Below, piece by piece: positions 25,308-61,500 of a stretch of 64,000 nt of DNA. Below the pieces are notes generated by a model. The model ran no database searches. It had not been told where the DNA came from and saw only the letters and a list, made by a program, of their open reading frames with translations. Positions within the stretch are counted from its first letter, which is position 1; each line of letters begins with the position of its first letter. The stretch is from assembly GCA_030141605.1 (NCBI GenBank), contig JAQGDQ010000080.1, positions 374,001 through 438,000 of the forward strand. The letters run 5' to 3'. The stretch is from Tubiluchus corallicola (taxonomy: Eukaryota > Priapulida > Priapulimorpha > Priapulimorphida > Tubiluchidae). Position numbers and translations under genes: made by a program.

Positions 25308-28300
25308 AAACATTTTTAGTAAAAAGTGCATTCTTGTAAATTGCGTTACGTTGAATAGTAACACTTTACAGTCTGCTTTGCATGCTTAAATGCTACCATA
25401 CAAGTGAAACAAAGGTGTTGTAAGTTTTAAACACATTTTTTTAAAATGTTTTGGCAGTCTAAGCAAATTTTATGCACATACAGGATGTGTGCTTGCCAAG
25501 TTTTTATAATCTTGCATCATTAGATACATTGCTAATTTATTATTATTAGAATCTCTTCTTTTGTGATCTCATATCAAAACACCAGCATCATTTTTGAGCT
25601 TGAATTTTGTTTTACATGTAACTTATAATTATTTAATTTAGCTGCCCAACTTATTATTTTTATTATTTTAAATAGGTAGTCTTTTTGTGAAGTATAGTTT
25701 ATGGTTGTGTATAGTATCATGTGTGACCGTCTTGTGTGAATGTGCTTTTATTTCATGTATTATATTCCTATAACGTTTACACTGTTTAGTACTAGTCAAT
25801 GCACCGTCAACTGTTCACTCATTTAAACCATTATAATTGGAGCAAGCAGCCTGAATGTTTTAAACTAGTGCTGTAGAACATTGTAGTTCACTGTATGTAT
25901 TGATCCATAAATAACATTTTATGAAAACATACTAGAGTTGTAGAGAAGCTTAGGGAAGCTGTGTTCGGGTAGTGTGCGCGATCGAAAATTGGTTCAATTT
26001 CGATCCGCACCGATTGGATACAGTAAATTGACTGTTTGTATGAAAATATATTTCGATCAATGAATGTTTAGGCAAACGGCTGCAACTACATACTGAGTAG
26101 TATGCTGCGTCTAAAATTAGACACGTTCATAAAACCGATATGCACATGTTCAGCTGTATAGGCTGAATTCGAGAAAACTATATTTAGTGCCAAAATTCAA
26201 CTCTTCCACACTAGTATTTTAATGTCTGTCACAACTAGCTTAGCTGAATTGTATGAGCTTGAAGAATGGTTGTGGCTTTGCACATGTTAAAGCCATAATT
26301 TTGTTATGTTTCTGCCATGAATTCATTGATATTATTTACAAATGGTTTTAAAATGGACTTTTGTTTCTCGAATTTCGTTTCCAATTTTCAAGAAGAAGTA
26401 GCTGCTAAACTATTCATCGCAAGTATTTATTAGTCTTTCGAGACTAGTATCGTTAAGATCACCTAGCTAATTAGATAGACATGGTTATCATCAGCTAAAT
26501 TATCTTGGAGTTTATTCGCTAATTGATAAAAAATTTTATTGGCCTTTTCGCGATGGGGATGTTGTTATTCTTACATGGGAAAAGCTACGACTTTACATTT
26601 ACAGTTTAAACATGAACCTCTTTGAAATAGTCCTGCTGCGGATAACAAAAGAGCAAATTTTTCTTTTTGGAATTTTTTCCTGTCTTCATTATAAGCCAAT
26701 TTAGGTGATTAAGTTATTCGTTATAATTTATTTTTGAATATTTAACTAATTGACAGATTGTGAACATTTAAGACATCGTTGTTACTTTTCTTTTTACAAA
26801 TAATCAAGTGAAAGTTATATGCCTATATTCTGCATAAAATAGGATTTACAATTATTGAGAATAGCAGCTAAATAAGTGAGTAACAGCTTCTTGAATAAAA
26901 TCGCTCTGTTCAGTGTTGTTACAGTACAGATTTGCAGAACATTTTGAAAAAATGCATCTATTTTGTAGGTTGTATTTAGCTTGTGTTATCATGGAATTAT
27001 TGTAAGAGCATTAAATTGTTTTTTTTAATAATTATGTATGTTAGTAAAATTCTTGCCTGTATGATATATACCAGTTAGCATTTATATGCAGCACAAAGAA
27101 AATTTGCACCAATAATCGATAGTTTTTACTTGTACTTAATTTATACAGTTGCGGTTACATTGAAACTTGTTTGCCCTTGTCTGTTAGCTACAGACATTAC
27201 TGTGTTATAATTGTATTGTTGCGCTGTTTCATGAAGCTGATGTTTACTATTTGAAACTTTTTTTGAAAAATTGAAATTAAATCAGGTATTGCATTTGTGC
27301 GCAATATACCATTAATAATCCTTGCATTTTATTGCCCATTTTAGTGGCCTGTAGCTGCTGTACGTGTAGTTAAAATATTGTTCCGCAAATAGTCTTGTGG
27401 CATGTAACATATTTATGTATGTTGTTTTGGTATTGTATTACTCTAGCTAGCGTAAATTGTTTATGCACGTACATCATAGCTGCATAGCAGATGTGAGTAC
27501 AGTAACACCCGGAGTGGGAATTGTGTCTGTAGTAAATGTACTGCGTATAGGACACTATTTTCGTCTGTAAATGAAGCTGCATCACTTGTATAAATTAAAT
27601 GAGTGAAATTGAATCGCGTGGCGGTTTATACGTAAAACTCGGCAGCTTCTACGACCATTTTTACATTGAATGCTCCCCCTATAGCTCGTAGATGTACATC
27701 AGAACAGCGCTTGGTCTTGTAATAATCAAGCCTGTTATAAAAATTGTAATATGTAATGTAAATAGACTGTACTGCTAAACTGGCTGGCTGTGTTACGTGG
27801 TAGTTCCTGCAAGTTGTCTGACAGGGCGTGTAACTGCATGGATTAAATGTTCAATAATGTACTTAGCATGACTGTGTACGTTGTAAATTTCTAATGCTTT
27901 ACGTAAGACAATAATTGACAGTTGTTCCGTGCTGGTGATGTATTTTCAGAAGACCAGTTTTCTACGCAAACATGTTACACTTCACAAATTTACAGAGCTA
28001 TTTTAAATTGAGGCTAGCCCATTCTTTTCTTGAAATTGCCAAACAATAATTTCACTCGCAGTAATTGAGTACATGCATAAACAATGTTGTCTCATGTTAA
28101 AGTACTATTTAACAAATGTGTATTTAGTAACCCTGTTATACAGAGCTAGTCATATCTAACTGATGTACTAAAGCATACCAAAAAATATGGTTGTAGACCA
28201 GATACATTCATGATTTCGTACTGAAGAGTGTGAACTATGTTTGTCATTTCTGTAATAATTTGCATCTCCAGTTTTTGCTTATTATATACAATTATTTTGC

Positions 28301-30669
28301 AAAAAAATCTGCTTTGCAGAAAATGTGCCGAATTACTGTTAGATGCTAGCTACTTATAATACGTACACCCGAAAAAGTAAACAGGGTAATTAAATTAGAT
28401 GGAGCTAAACGAAGGCGTAGTACTTGTATTAAGTTTCGTGTATTTTTTTCGTACAGCCTATAATTAGTATAATGATGCTTGTAAAAGTTTACAACCCATA
28501 TATAAACATTGGTGTACTACTCGCTTCTTATTCTACTCGCCTGGAACCGCTGTCACTAGCTGTATGTATTTTTAAGTTATAATTCTTATTTTGCATTTTC
28601 TGTCAGTTTTATTGTATTGTAAATGTCTATCGTCTAGAGGAATCATTTCTAAACTTGCTTGCATTCCATATTTTCTTAACCCTGTTTGTGATTATGTAAC
28701 GCTGGCTATCACTGTAGTTGCCTTTTATCTACAGCATATAACGTATAGCGCTCAGTTCTACTTTACAATATCCTGTATGACTGTATATTTTATCCCTTAC
28801 GCAAACACCGAAGCAGCGCTAGTATAATTAATCAATAACAAAAATTCGAAATTATTCGCCGGCTATTAAGCAAAGAGCTGTATGTGTGTAAACTGGTTAT
28901 AGCCTAGCTGTACTGCTAAAATCTATACTGTAGCGTATGGAGCGAGTAGTATGGCAACGTTTAATTGGGAAATATGTCAGATTTATGTCACGGTTGTAGG
29001 CTGTGAGTCATTGTGTATAATGTATTACGTGTTGTGGTGAAAAAAATCAATAAATCTTCCACTGTTATGCAACTAGAATTCTGCCTTAGAAATTTATTAG
29101 CAGAGAAAGAATTGATGAATAATTTTCTTATAGCTGTAGAGAAGCGGCTGCTGGCTTCACCACTGATAGGCTGTTACGTAACGTTATTGATTAGGTCTTT
29201 CACATAAGCAGCAACAGCAATCGGTTTTGTATAATTATTTTTCAAACAAATTGGAACTCATTGTTAAAAACTTAATTGCTAAAATAATTTAAATGAACTA
29301 AATTGAAATAAATAATAGTTGCTTAGTCTTCGGTATAGGTCTGTCGTACTGTATATAGTGGAAATAATTATTACGGATACACTATTATTCTGTACGTCTA
29401 GCTACGTTGACGCAGTAATTGGTTAATTAATAATCAATACATAAATCAGCGCTCATAGCACTTGTGTAAATTGACCTGAAACTCGCTGGTTGATATTGTA
29501 CAATGGCGTTAAAAGTGGCGCAGCGCCTACTAATTTTTTTCCCAATTTAAATGCACCTTTAAAAATTGATTTAAATCAGTGGAATCAGCCCAGACTTACA
29601 GTGAATATGTGTAAAACGAACGATTATTGTCAAAGGCATTTTCGAATTAAAACAAAATTCTCACGAATTACCGCTTTCGTTTTCCCCATCGCCAACTGGT
29701 TCTCCCAAATTAATTTTAAAAATGGACTTGGTTTATGAAAAGGAAATTTTTTTACTGTATTCTTATAGTAAAGTATTAGTCAGTAATAGATGCCAATTGT
29801 TATGCGAAAGCAACACCTGATTTTTTTCATAATGTTTTGAGGGAGTAGATAATTGAAATTAATAGGTAATAATACACGTAGATGTCTATATAAAATATAA
29901 TAGGCAGTATTGGCACACATTTGGCAGTTTGCACTTCCTTCTTGAGAAATAAGTACACATGTATGGCCTCGAAAAGCAATTTTGTACAATGCCACGCCAA
30001 CCAAATGTTCAGTTACACAATATCATCGAATTTGTTTTTTAATACGCTGTTTAAATTATCTCACACTGATTTAAATCATAATAAATCCATAAAACAGGAG
30101 CAAGTGTTGAAATATATTGATTTGAATTATTTGGTGTTCAATGACAATTATTAAATGGGCTGCCAGCAGATGTCTTATAGGACTGTACATACAAGATTTA
30201 AAAGGCTAAAAAATGCACAATATTATATTAATATAAATCATATTTGCCCTGCGAAAATGAAAAGACTGGAAAATTTGCTTATCAAACATAATACAAAAGT
30301 TATGCATTAAAAGTCAGGAATTGAAACAATTAATTAAAAATTGTACAACAAAAATAGAGCAAAAAAACATGCCTAATAATTTCTACATAAATAAAACTAG
30401 GTTACAGGTTTATTTAAAGTTGCCAGACTTGTTTGATCCTATGCAACCTCACAAAATTATTTAACCACTTACAAAAAACTCACACTGCTTGATGATAAAT
30501 TGCGATATACCGGTTTTTTAGACTTTGCAGACGTCATCACAGTGTAGGTGTAAAATTATTTTTTACAAATGTAAGTTACTGCATTATTTATACAATATAA
30601 TTGGTTGGCTTTTACTGCTTACTTTTTAACTAGCTGCCACCTGCATAGCATTAATAAAGTTAACAAAAT

Positions 30670-30675
30670 TTTATT
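30670..30675 (-). promoter_or_regulatory. Candidate poly(A) signal of the ZAK-like gene
   Basis: TTTATT on the plus strand, AATAAA on the minus strand, about 810 bases past the stop. Other copies exist nearby. Confidence 0.3.
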
Positions 30676-31483
30676 TACCCAACACGTCAACTGTAGCACT
30701 TAAATGTTATAATGTGTATTACACATCGACTACCAGTGTCTTCTTAACGAAGTTTAATAAATACATAAACAGAGACAAATGTAACACGACAAAAACAAAA
30801 TTCATGAACTACAATTTTTTTACAAAACTGGCTGAGAATTTGTAGTGTGACAGAAATTTATCAACATACAAGAACAGTTGTTAATTGAACAAAATGGTGA
30901 AAACTGATGCGCACATTAAAATATTTGTTAAATTTCTTTTAATTCGATAGAGAAATAAAATAGCCAATTTAACATGACAGCTTAAATATATACATATATA
31001 TATACAGGATTATACATACATAATCCTTTTCAAGTTAAGCAGTAAGTGTATGTATTGGCAATTATAATTAACGACTAAAAAACTAAGAGTTTTAAATTTC
31101 AAATGGTCCCTCGATTAACATCAAGTAAAAATTGTATAAAATTGCTTTTTAATATAAATTACAAAGAACATTATATGTTTGCTGTATCACAAGTCACATG
31201 TATGATTTAAAGAAAAACATTTGGGAATAACATGTCCTGCATGTATTCAACAAATGCAATATGACAATACTAATATGACATAATGGCATCTAAAATACTC
31301 TGAACAAATCACGCCAAGCACACACTCAAATAATAACTTATTTAAAATATGTATTTCATATTTTTAAAAGTCTTGATCATAAACAAATATACCTTGATCT
31401 TCTGTGTAACTATTAGTTTTAATGGTCAATTTAACTTTTAAGTAACATAGCAACAAAGATGCAAGAAATGAAAATTTTTATCA

Positions 31484-54242
<22,759 letters not shown>

Positions 54243-54653
54243 GACTCTAGATTCAGACTGACAAGTGGCTAAAGAGGTCAACAGTTAGACAGCATTCGAG
54301 GTCTGGAACATTTTCCCCTAAAATAAAAAAAAAATTAAAATCACATTATAGCTTAGCGTGTATTTTAACTCATAACTTACAAGCTTCATTTTACAGCAGC
54401 CCAGTTTTTAGTTGATAACCCGAGTACCGAGTATTTTAGACATTAACGCACTAACATCATTTTAATTTTTACAAATTACACTTCAAACTTCAGTTTGATT
54501 TGCTGGCTTAACAATCTAGATCAAATAAATGAAGTCGTAAACTTTTTAAAACAAGTTAAACAATATTAGGGAATGCAACACATAAGTATTGGCTACTAGT
54601 TAAACCGACACTACAAATTTTTACTATCTGCCAAAAAATTAGTGACTTATACT

Positions 54654-55430
54654 GGGCGCCGAGTAATCCACTAGCCGAAGTAGCACAATTGGCGTACATG
54701 GGCTAGCCCAAGTAGGACACGTCGAACAGGGGCTAGCCCAAGTAGGACGCGTCGTAAATGGGCTGACCAAGTAGGACAATAGAAACACGTCGCGAATTGA
54801 GTTGTTAAGCGTACTGGCACCGTCCGTTGTCCTTGTTTATGGAATAACAATAATTAAAAACGTCAATATACGTTGAATAATTTATTATACATCTGATAAA
54901 TTGAAAGAGTTTTATTCTGAGCTAGAAGAATTAATATTTGCCAATATTAATCTTCTTTGAAGTGAAATAAGTGCACTTTTTCTACGATTCCAACATTTGT
55001 TTAAGGTATATCATTTTTATCTTGTCTTGCTTCATAGACAGGTAATCCTTTTCACTCCCTCTTGGACAAATAATGGTTTTCTACTAAGTAAACGGGTTAG
55101 CGAGTTATGTGCCCTACATAGTTTCTCTCTTTAAAGCAATAGATACTTAGTTTAATGTTATGATGATTTTAATGAAGCTAATAATAATGATGATATTGTT
55201 GCAAAAAATACATTTGTAAATTGTGAAGGACTATCCATCATTATTATAAAGTTACTTTCTTTCTAAAACAAATTTACTTTTATGTTTGAGTATGTCACAA
55301 ATCTCGATTCTCGACAGAAATCGCTGGTGTCCTACTTGGGCTGCCCATGTACGACACCGCTTTTCGGCAAATTTAGCACATGTGTTTTGCCGGAAGTGTC
55401 CTACTTCGGCTGGTGGATTACTCGGCGCCC
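54654..55430. mobile_element. 777-bp TIR element with subterminal tandem repeats
   Basis: Left end gggcgccgagtaatccacta and right end, inverted, gggcgccgagtaatccacca, followed by agccgaagtag in both. Inside the left end, about 54695-54775, three units of about 30 bp repeat the core gggctagcccaagtaggac followed by a cgtcg block. No clear target duplication and no transposase. It lies about 340 bp upstream of the ZAK coding exon. Confidence 0.78.
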
Positions 55431-55564
55431 TACAACTTATGCAATGTGCAACCAGCACAATAAATATGCGAAATCTTATACACTATCGTTTCAGCGAAAA
55501 TCCATCGTCGAAATCTGAGGCACATGACGCACCTGGTAAAACCAAAGATGTCCCCAGGTGAGCG

Positions 55565-58240
55565 CTCGCTGATAAGGTAAAGAAGAAATGAAGAAAATGT
55601 ATGAACAAATACGAAAGCAAGTACAAAAAGCAAAAAATGAAAACCAGAAGTGCTTGCTGATAGGTGACTTTAATGCAAAAGTGGAAAATATTATCAAAGG
55701 TAATAATAGTAATAATGATGAAATAACTTGGCAAGGAAAAAAAGTTTAATGTTACTAAATTTGATTAAAAAAGGGAATCTAGTAATATTAAATGCAACTG
55801 AAGAATGCTCAGGAGTTTGGACCAGAGAAGAAGCTGGGACAAAAACCTGTTATTGATTATATTATAATAAGTGAAAATGATATAAATGCACGTAAGTTTA
55901 CATTTGTTGACTAACAAAACTGTATGGAATGTACAGAGTGACTGGTAGTAGTGAGAACGAAATTATGTATACAGACCACAATACATTATATAGTGAATTT
56001 GATTGGGTTGGCATTAGCAAAATGAAAAGAGGTAAAAGTGATGAAACAAAAAAGTTAGTAGTGTCTAATAAAAATAAAATGAAGAGATACAAAAATGAAA
56101 CTGATGATCAAAGATTTAGCAAAGTTTGGAGCAGTAACAAATAAATTCAGAGCAAATACGATGTGTGGATTAATCAAGCTGAGGCAGTAAGAGACAGTAA
56201 GAGCAAATAAATAGAATAAATAAAACTGGCGGTTAAGATAATTACAGTAAATGGAACAATTAACCAGCAGACGTTTTAGGAATTTAAAAAGTGCGTCGAT
56301 ATGCCTAAAATAGAAGGTATAGCAATGAAAGATAGCCAAGACAAGATCCAAGAGGATCCGGAAAAAATAAGATGATTTTTAAAAAAATATTATGAAGAAT
56401 TGCTAACTCCAACTCCGAGAGAGGATGAATATGAGCAAATGATAAAATCATGGGTTGAACGTTTTTTGTCCTATTCCCACAATATCATCAATGAATAATA
56501 ACATACCCACACGTACATTCCTGTCCAATAAACTCCCTGTTATCACCATCTCGTTAATCCGGTTTATTGCAGCACAACATAATAATGGTCCTAACACTGT
56601 TCCCTGCCAGACTATTTCATTTATTTCTATCTGGTCTTTTTTTACCTAATGGTGTTTCTGTGACGATTTCTGCAATTTTATTTAGTTTATATATCCCAAA
56701 AATTTCTCCTGGCGATATGCCCATCCTTCATAGTTCTGTCAATGCTTATTTCAACCACAACTTATCAAAACACTTTTCTATGTCACAAAAAATTATGTAC
56801 ATTTCATTTTTATAAAAACCTGTTATACTCTAACATTGCCCTCAAAGTGTATAGATGGTCATTGACACTTCTATTTTTTCTTCCGCTACATTGATGTTTT
56901 CTTCTAATGTAACTATTATTCTATTTTTGATCACTTTCTCCATCAGTTTACTGAAAATATATGTTATGAACAGCCCTCATCTATTTTTCATCTCTTTCTT
57001 GTCACCTTTTCCCTTATAAATTGATTTTATTTTCATTTGGGCCCATTGTTTCGGTATTTCCTTTTGCTTCATTGTTTCATTCAGCATTGCTACTATACTA
57101 TTGATAAATCCGTTCCCTGCTTCTTTGATCATTTCATTCTTCCATCCTTGCATGTCTGGAGCTTTTTTATTTTTTAATGATCGAACTGCTTCTTTCACTT
57201 CACTGTTAGTAATTTATTTTACTTCCTCCTTACTTGCCATTTGTTCAACATGTTTGAATAATCAAACAGATGATTAAAAACTGTGAAGAAATTGAAAGAA
57301 CCAAAAGATTAACATTCAATATGCAGAAGACACAATATATGAGAACCAACATGACACGAAAGAAAAGGATTCCAGTATTATGTGAGTCACTAAGAAACGG
57401 AGAGGTTAAGGAAGCAGAGGAATACCAATATTCAGGAGATTAGATTAACACAAAATGTAGTTATGAAACAATAATGGGAAAATGAACTGGGAAAAAAATG
57501 ATAATTAGTTACATCAATACAATAAGAAGTGAGCTGAAAGTGGGAGATTGCTCAATAGGGGTTAAACTAATGCTATACGAATTTCTTTCAGTGAGTGCAG
57601 TGCTAAATAGTTCTGAAGCATTTTCAAATTTGACAACAACTGATTGGGAGAAATTAGAAATGATTCAAGCAAATACTTTAAAAACCTTATTCAGTCTTAA
57701 CGAATCAACACCATACTGGGGATTAGTAGGCATATGGCCTCTAAGACATAAAGTGTATTATAGGAGACTGATGTTCTATCTGAATTTACTGATTAGTAAA
57801 CCGAAGAGATTAGCATCAGAGGTACTCGAAATGCAAATAAGCAGTGCACATGAAAGGTCATGGTATAATGAAGTAGTTGAGGCCGCAGAACAAAATGCTA
57901 ATAAAGAAAGGGTGAAGGTCATGAGAAAGTCTGAATGGAAAAAAGAAGTAAAGAGTGAGATTGAATGTTTTATAAAGAATGAATGTGCAGAAAATGCAGG
58001 AGCAGCGCTAAATTAAGATTTTTAAAACATACCGAGTGGAAACGACAAAATTACATAGACACATGCAAGCCAGTAGAGGTTAAAGATATATTAAAAGTAA
58101 GACTGGATATGATTAAAGTTAAAGAAAACTACAACAATGAGTTTACGGATCAGTTACTATGCCCAGTGTAGGGGAAAGATGATGATACCACTGAACATAT
58201 GCTTAAATGTGGCAGATATGGAGAATGGAAAAAAAATTGA
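55565..58240 (+). mobile_element. LINE with internal inversion of the RT segment
   Basis: Plus strand 55587-55930: endonuclease remnants (CLLIGDFNAKVEN, VIDYIIIS). 56290-56460: linker (KYYEELLTPTPRED). 56461-57242 is in reverse orientation: the minus strand there encodes EVKEAVRSLKNKKAPDMQGW, MKIKSIYKGKGDKK and MLLFIDDIVGIGQKT, i.e. the RT fingers and the FxDDI-type active-site motif. 57250-58240 returns to plus: RT thumb and C-terminus (STPYWGLVGIWPLRHKVYYR, DDTTEHMLKC). It is 5' truncated and has stops. Family unclear, L2/CR1-like group probable. Confidence 0.72.
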
Positions 58241-58499
58241 ACTCGGATATATTAATGAACAGTGAAAAAGAAGGGATTGCTAGAAATCACCCGCCTCTGA
58301 TAGGTGGAGAGAGTCGAGTATCGCAAAAACTGAACAGTAACTTGCCAGTAAGGTACGTTTCTTTACTATCGAGGAAGCAATGATTCGTGGAAAAGATGTA
58401 AATGAATTGGTAGCTCGTTAGACATTGAAGCCGACATACAATGAAGAAAAATTCTAACACTGTCTGTTTACTTAAATCTCACAACGGTTTTTGAAAATA

Positions 58500-58980
58500 A
58501 TAGACATTCTCTCGAAACCAGAGTCCAGATCCTTCCAACCTTAGTTGAACTTGTATTTTCATGCAGAGCTATGGATATTAAAAGTTAAACAGCAGAAGGA
58601 AATTGACGTTTTTCAAAGACGACTCCATATAAAATTACTAGGAGTTAAATGGCCAGACTGAAATCCAATGATGATCTATATGACGTGGTGAAGAAGAGTC
58701 CTTGGAGTAAACAAATCCAAGCAAGAAGATTCCATTGGATTGGGCAGCATGCACTAAGACTACGGTATCCCTAGAAACTCTTCTTCGTATAGTATTACGT
58801 AAAGCACTTGAAACGACAAGATGAGGTCTACTTACCTATATAGATATACTGCAAAAAGAAATAGCAAATACTACTCTAGATTTGAGGGACGATACATCGT
58901 AAGTGTTGGCGGTGGACACGAATGCGTGGGATCAACAGGTGGAGCATGTCGTGTTTTAGAATGTAGAAACACGTAGATAA
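58500..58980 (+). mobile_element. C-terminal fragment of a second LINE
   Basis: Broken frames carry a version of F.RRL..LLGVKWPD, then NDDLYDVVKKSPWSKQIQAR and RFHWIGQHALRL, then PAK-type sequence. These match the end of many LINE ORFs (RW.D.ISN..LY…PWS..I..RR.RW.GH..RL). Different from, and directly downstream of, the preceding LINE. Confidence 0.6.
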
Positions 58981-60406
58981 TGATGCTGAAGATCATGGCC
59001 AAAATAATATCGCCGGGTTGACATCAAATTCTGACGGTTAAAAGTAAGCATAAGGTGCTCTGAAAACTAAACTCACATTAATCAACTTAATAAGAATGTT
59101 TATAATCACACTAAAAGAAAGGCTTAGAACACCCCTCTTAAACTTATTCACCATTAAAGAATGAGTCTTGGTCATGTTCATAGTAACAGTTATTAAATTG
59201 CCTATTAATTATATTATTATTCACGCTAACTGGCTAATTAATGCAAAGAAAGCGAACAAAAATGAACTACTGAGTCAGTTTAAGTCATATGGTATCCTAT
59301 TAAAGCATAAGAACACGCTTCACAAATATTTCAGAATTATCACCTTAAAAAATTTTATTACTTTACAGCAATTTTATGCGTATATCGTGCTCGCGGGGAA
59401 AGGAACATTTGAAATTTCCCGCAATACGCAAACGTAAATCAGGTATAAAAAAGGCGACGTTAAATTATGTCCAAAAAACTTTCCGTGCAAATCTATGTTA
59501 CTTAGCATTTCGCTTATCTGTTGGAAAGAATATTGCAACTAGAAATAATAATTTAAAATTTTGTGCCAATTAGCAAAATGTCGCGGGCTCACCCACCCAC
59601 CACTCACTAAACAAAAACGTATTTTTAATCTTATTGACAAGATACAGTAATTTAAAATTTTACTTAGTTGGTAACATGTGTGCTACGAATGCTCTAATTA
59701 TTTTTTCAAACTTTACTCAGTGTTATCCAAACTTGTTTTAAATGACCTACCATCAAAATAGCTGCGCCTAACGGAGTTTAACTTTACACGTTACATATAT
59801 ATATATATATATATGTAGACAATAATTCTACCATTAAAACCACAATAAGCGATATGCTTATGTTCTAAGAGTGGTTACTAAACGTCCCTGCTCTGCATTA
59901 TCACTGGATAGTATACTAATTAAATTATTTAAGATTAATTAAATTATAACTGAGATCAATCTCCTCTTGCCTCCTCCTCTATATGTTCCATGTTAATAAT
60001 GAAGTATATTAAGGGTCCTCAACGGTCAGATGCGTTAATAATGAGCTAATTACATTAGCTCATTATTATTGTGCTGGTTTTTTTAACTATTATTATGCCT
60101 TGTACATTGGTTGTTTCCATCACATTTACGCTAGTTTTTCTACCAAAAGATGCTGATAAATGTTTTTGGAATCTTTGTGTATGGCGCACGCGATTATCTG
60201 CAACGTTTTCATTTGCGTTAAAAATAATGCAATAAAGGGGTTGTTATAATTTATAAAAATTTATGTTCACGTTCATTTTGAATTCAAGTGTTGTATGTTT
60301 TCAGTCAAGTGATAGGCAGCAAAGATAACAACGGCAACAACTGTGACAACGACAATGAAAACAACAACCACAACCACAACAGCTACAACAGCAACTACTA
60401 CTACAA

Positions 60407-60439
<33 letters not shown>

Positions 60440-61386
60440 CGACGACGACGACGACGACGACGACAACGACAATGGCAATGACAAAGACGCACAACGCAAC
60501 ATTTATGATATGCAATGACGATGACGATGATGAGCATACATACTCACACGATTAAGAACTTCAGTATCGGCAATGGCAACAACTACAACATCTTAGTAAT
60601 AAATTGTTTTCGCCAGTACAAGCAAGTGTGATGGCTTATATAAGTGTGACTCATGTTGGGGGTGTTTGTACGGGGCCCAATCACTGCACTATGCTTCCTT
60701 CATGCGCCATACAAAAGTTTGGCTTCATCAGCACATCCTACAGAATTTATCTTAAGCAGAAACTGATATGCTTGAGCCTGCTTATGCAGAATACACTGCT
60801 CAAGGCGTCTCCTCATTTCTTGGCTGAGTTATTTAAAGTTACAAACAAAGCAGACGGTCGACATTTCGATTCTACCACAGTGCTGCTGTGAGCATAAAAT
60901 TATCTCCTCAAAGTTTCTTCTTAAGACGGTAAGTAGACGGCGGAGTATTTTACGTATCTAAAATTGCAGATATGATACGCATATTTCCAGTCAGTTTTTT
61001 TATTTAAGAACGTTTACCTAAAAGAACACTTCGGCAATATCTCGCATCCAAAGGCATGACATTACAAACGTAGTCGTGCATGTCTGAGTATAGCTGGGCA
61101 GAATGGTTTGAATTATTGGGTAGTAATTTCGAATTGTCGAAAGTAATTTAGCTAAAATTGATCTGTAATTTTGATATTTTTTAATGTTGTTACAATGGCA
61201 TTTAATATTTTTGATCAATGTTCGATCATATGACTACATACACAACTGTTTGTTAGAGGCACGTCTGTCTTAGTTAGAAAAACAACTTAACAGGGCGTCA
61301 TGACTCAGCACGTTATTGCATCCTTTAAAGTTATAGCATTTTATTTTGGTTAGCTTCGTAATCACACTCATTTACATTTTCTGCAG
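58981..61386. other. Intergenic region upstream of the TRIM gene
   Basis: AT-rich with an (AT)n run near 59790-59814, a 14-bp-arm palindrome at 60037-60067 and the triplet repeat listed separately. No gene supported. An upstream 5' UTR exon of the TRIM gene is expected here or in the preceding kilobases. Confidence 0.45.
60360..60475. repeat. (CAA/CGA)n triplet repeat
   Basis: CAA/ACA triplets followed by about eight GAC/CGA units. Predicted frames through it are low-complexity artefacts. Confidence 0.85.
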
Positions 61387-61500
61387 AGCCAAAGAAACAC
61401 ATTTTAGTTGGCTGAATTTACTTGGATAAAGCAACCCGTCATCTTTGTCACCGAATGATTCTTCTATTTGAGCTCTTAAGTTCTTAAGAAACGCCTCACA

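Larger units (their letters stand above)
24760..31483. other. Convergent intergenic region and 3' UTRs
   Basis: 6.7 kb of AT-rich DNA between the stop codons of the zinc-finger gene (+) and the ZAK-like gene (-). I see no open frame with protein character, no RNA gene and no terminal repeats. Long 3' UTRs could fill part of it. Confidence 0.5.

Noticed and set aside
60037-60067. 14-bp-arm palindrome as a terminator or RNA hairpin
   Set aside because: AT-rich, isolated and in intergenic DNA; no transcription unit nearby makes use of it.
60273-60555. Thr-, Asn-, Val- and Cys-rich frames
   Set aside because: Artefacts of the CAA/CGA triplet repeat read in different frames.
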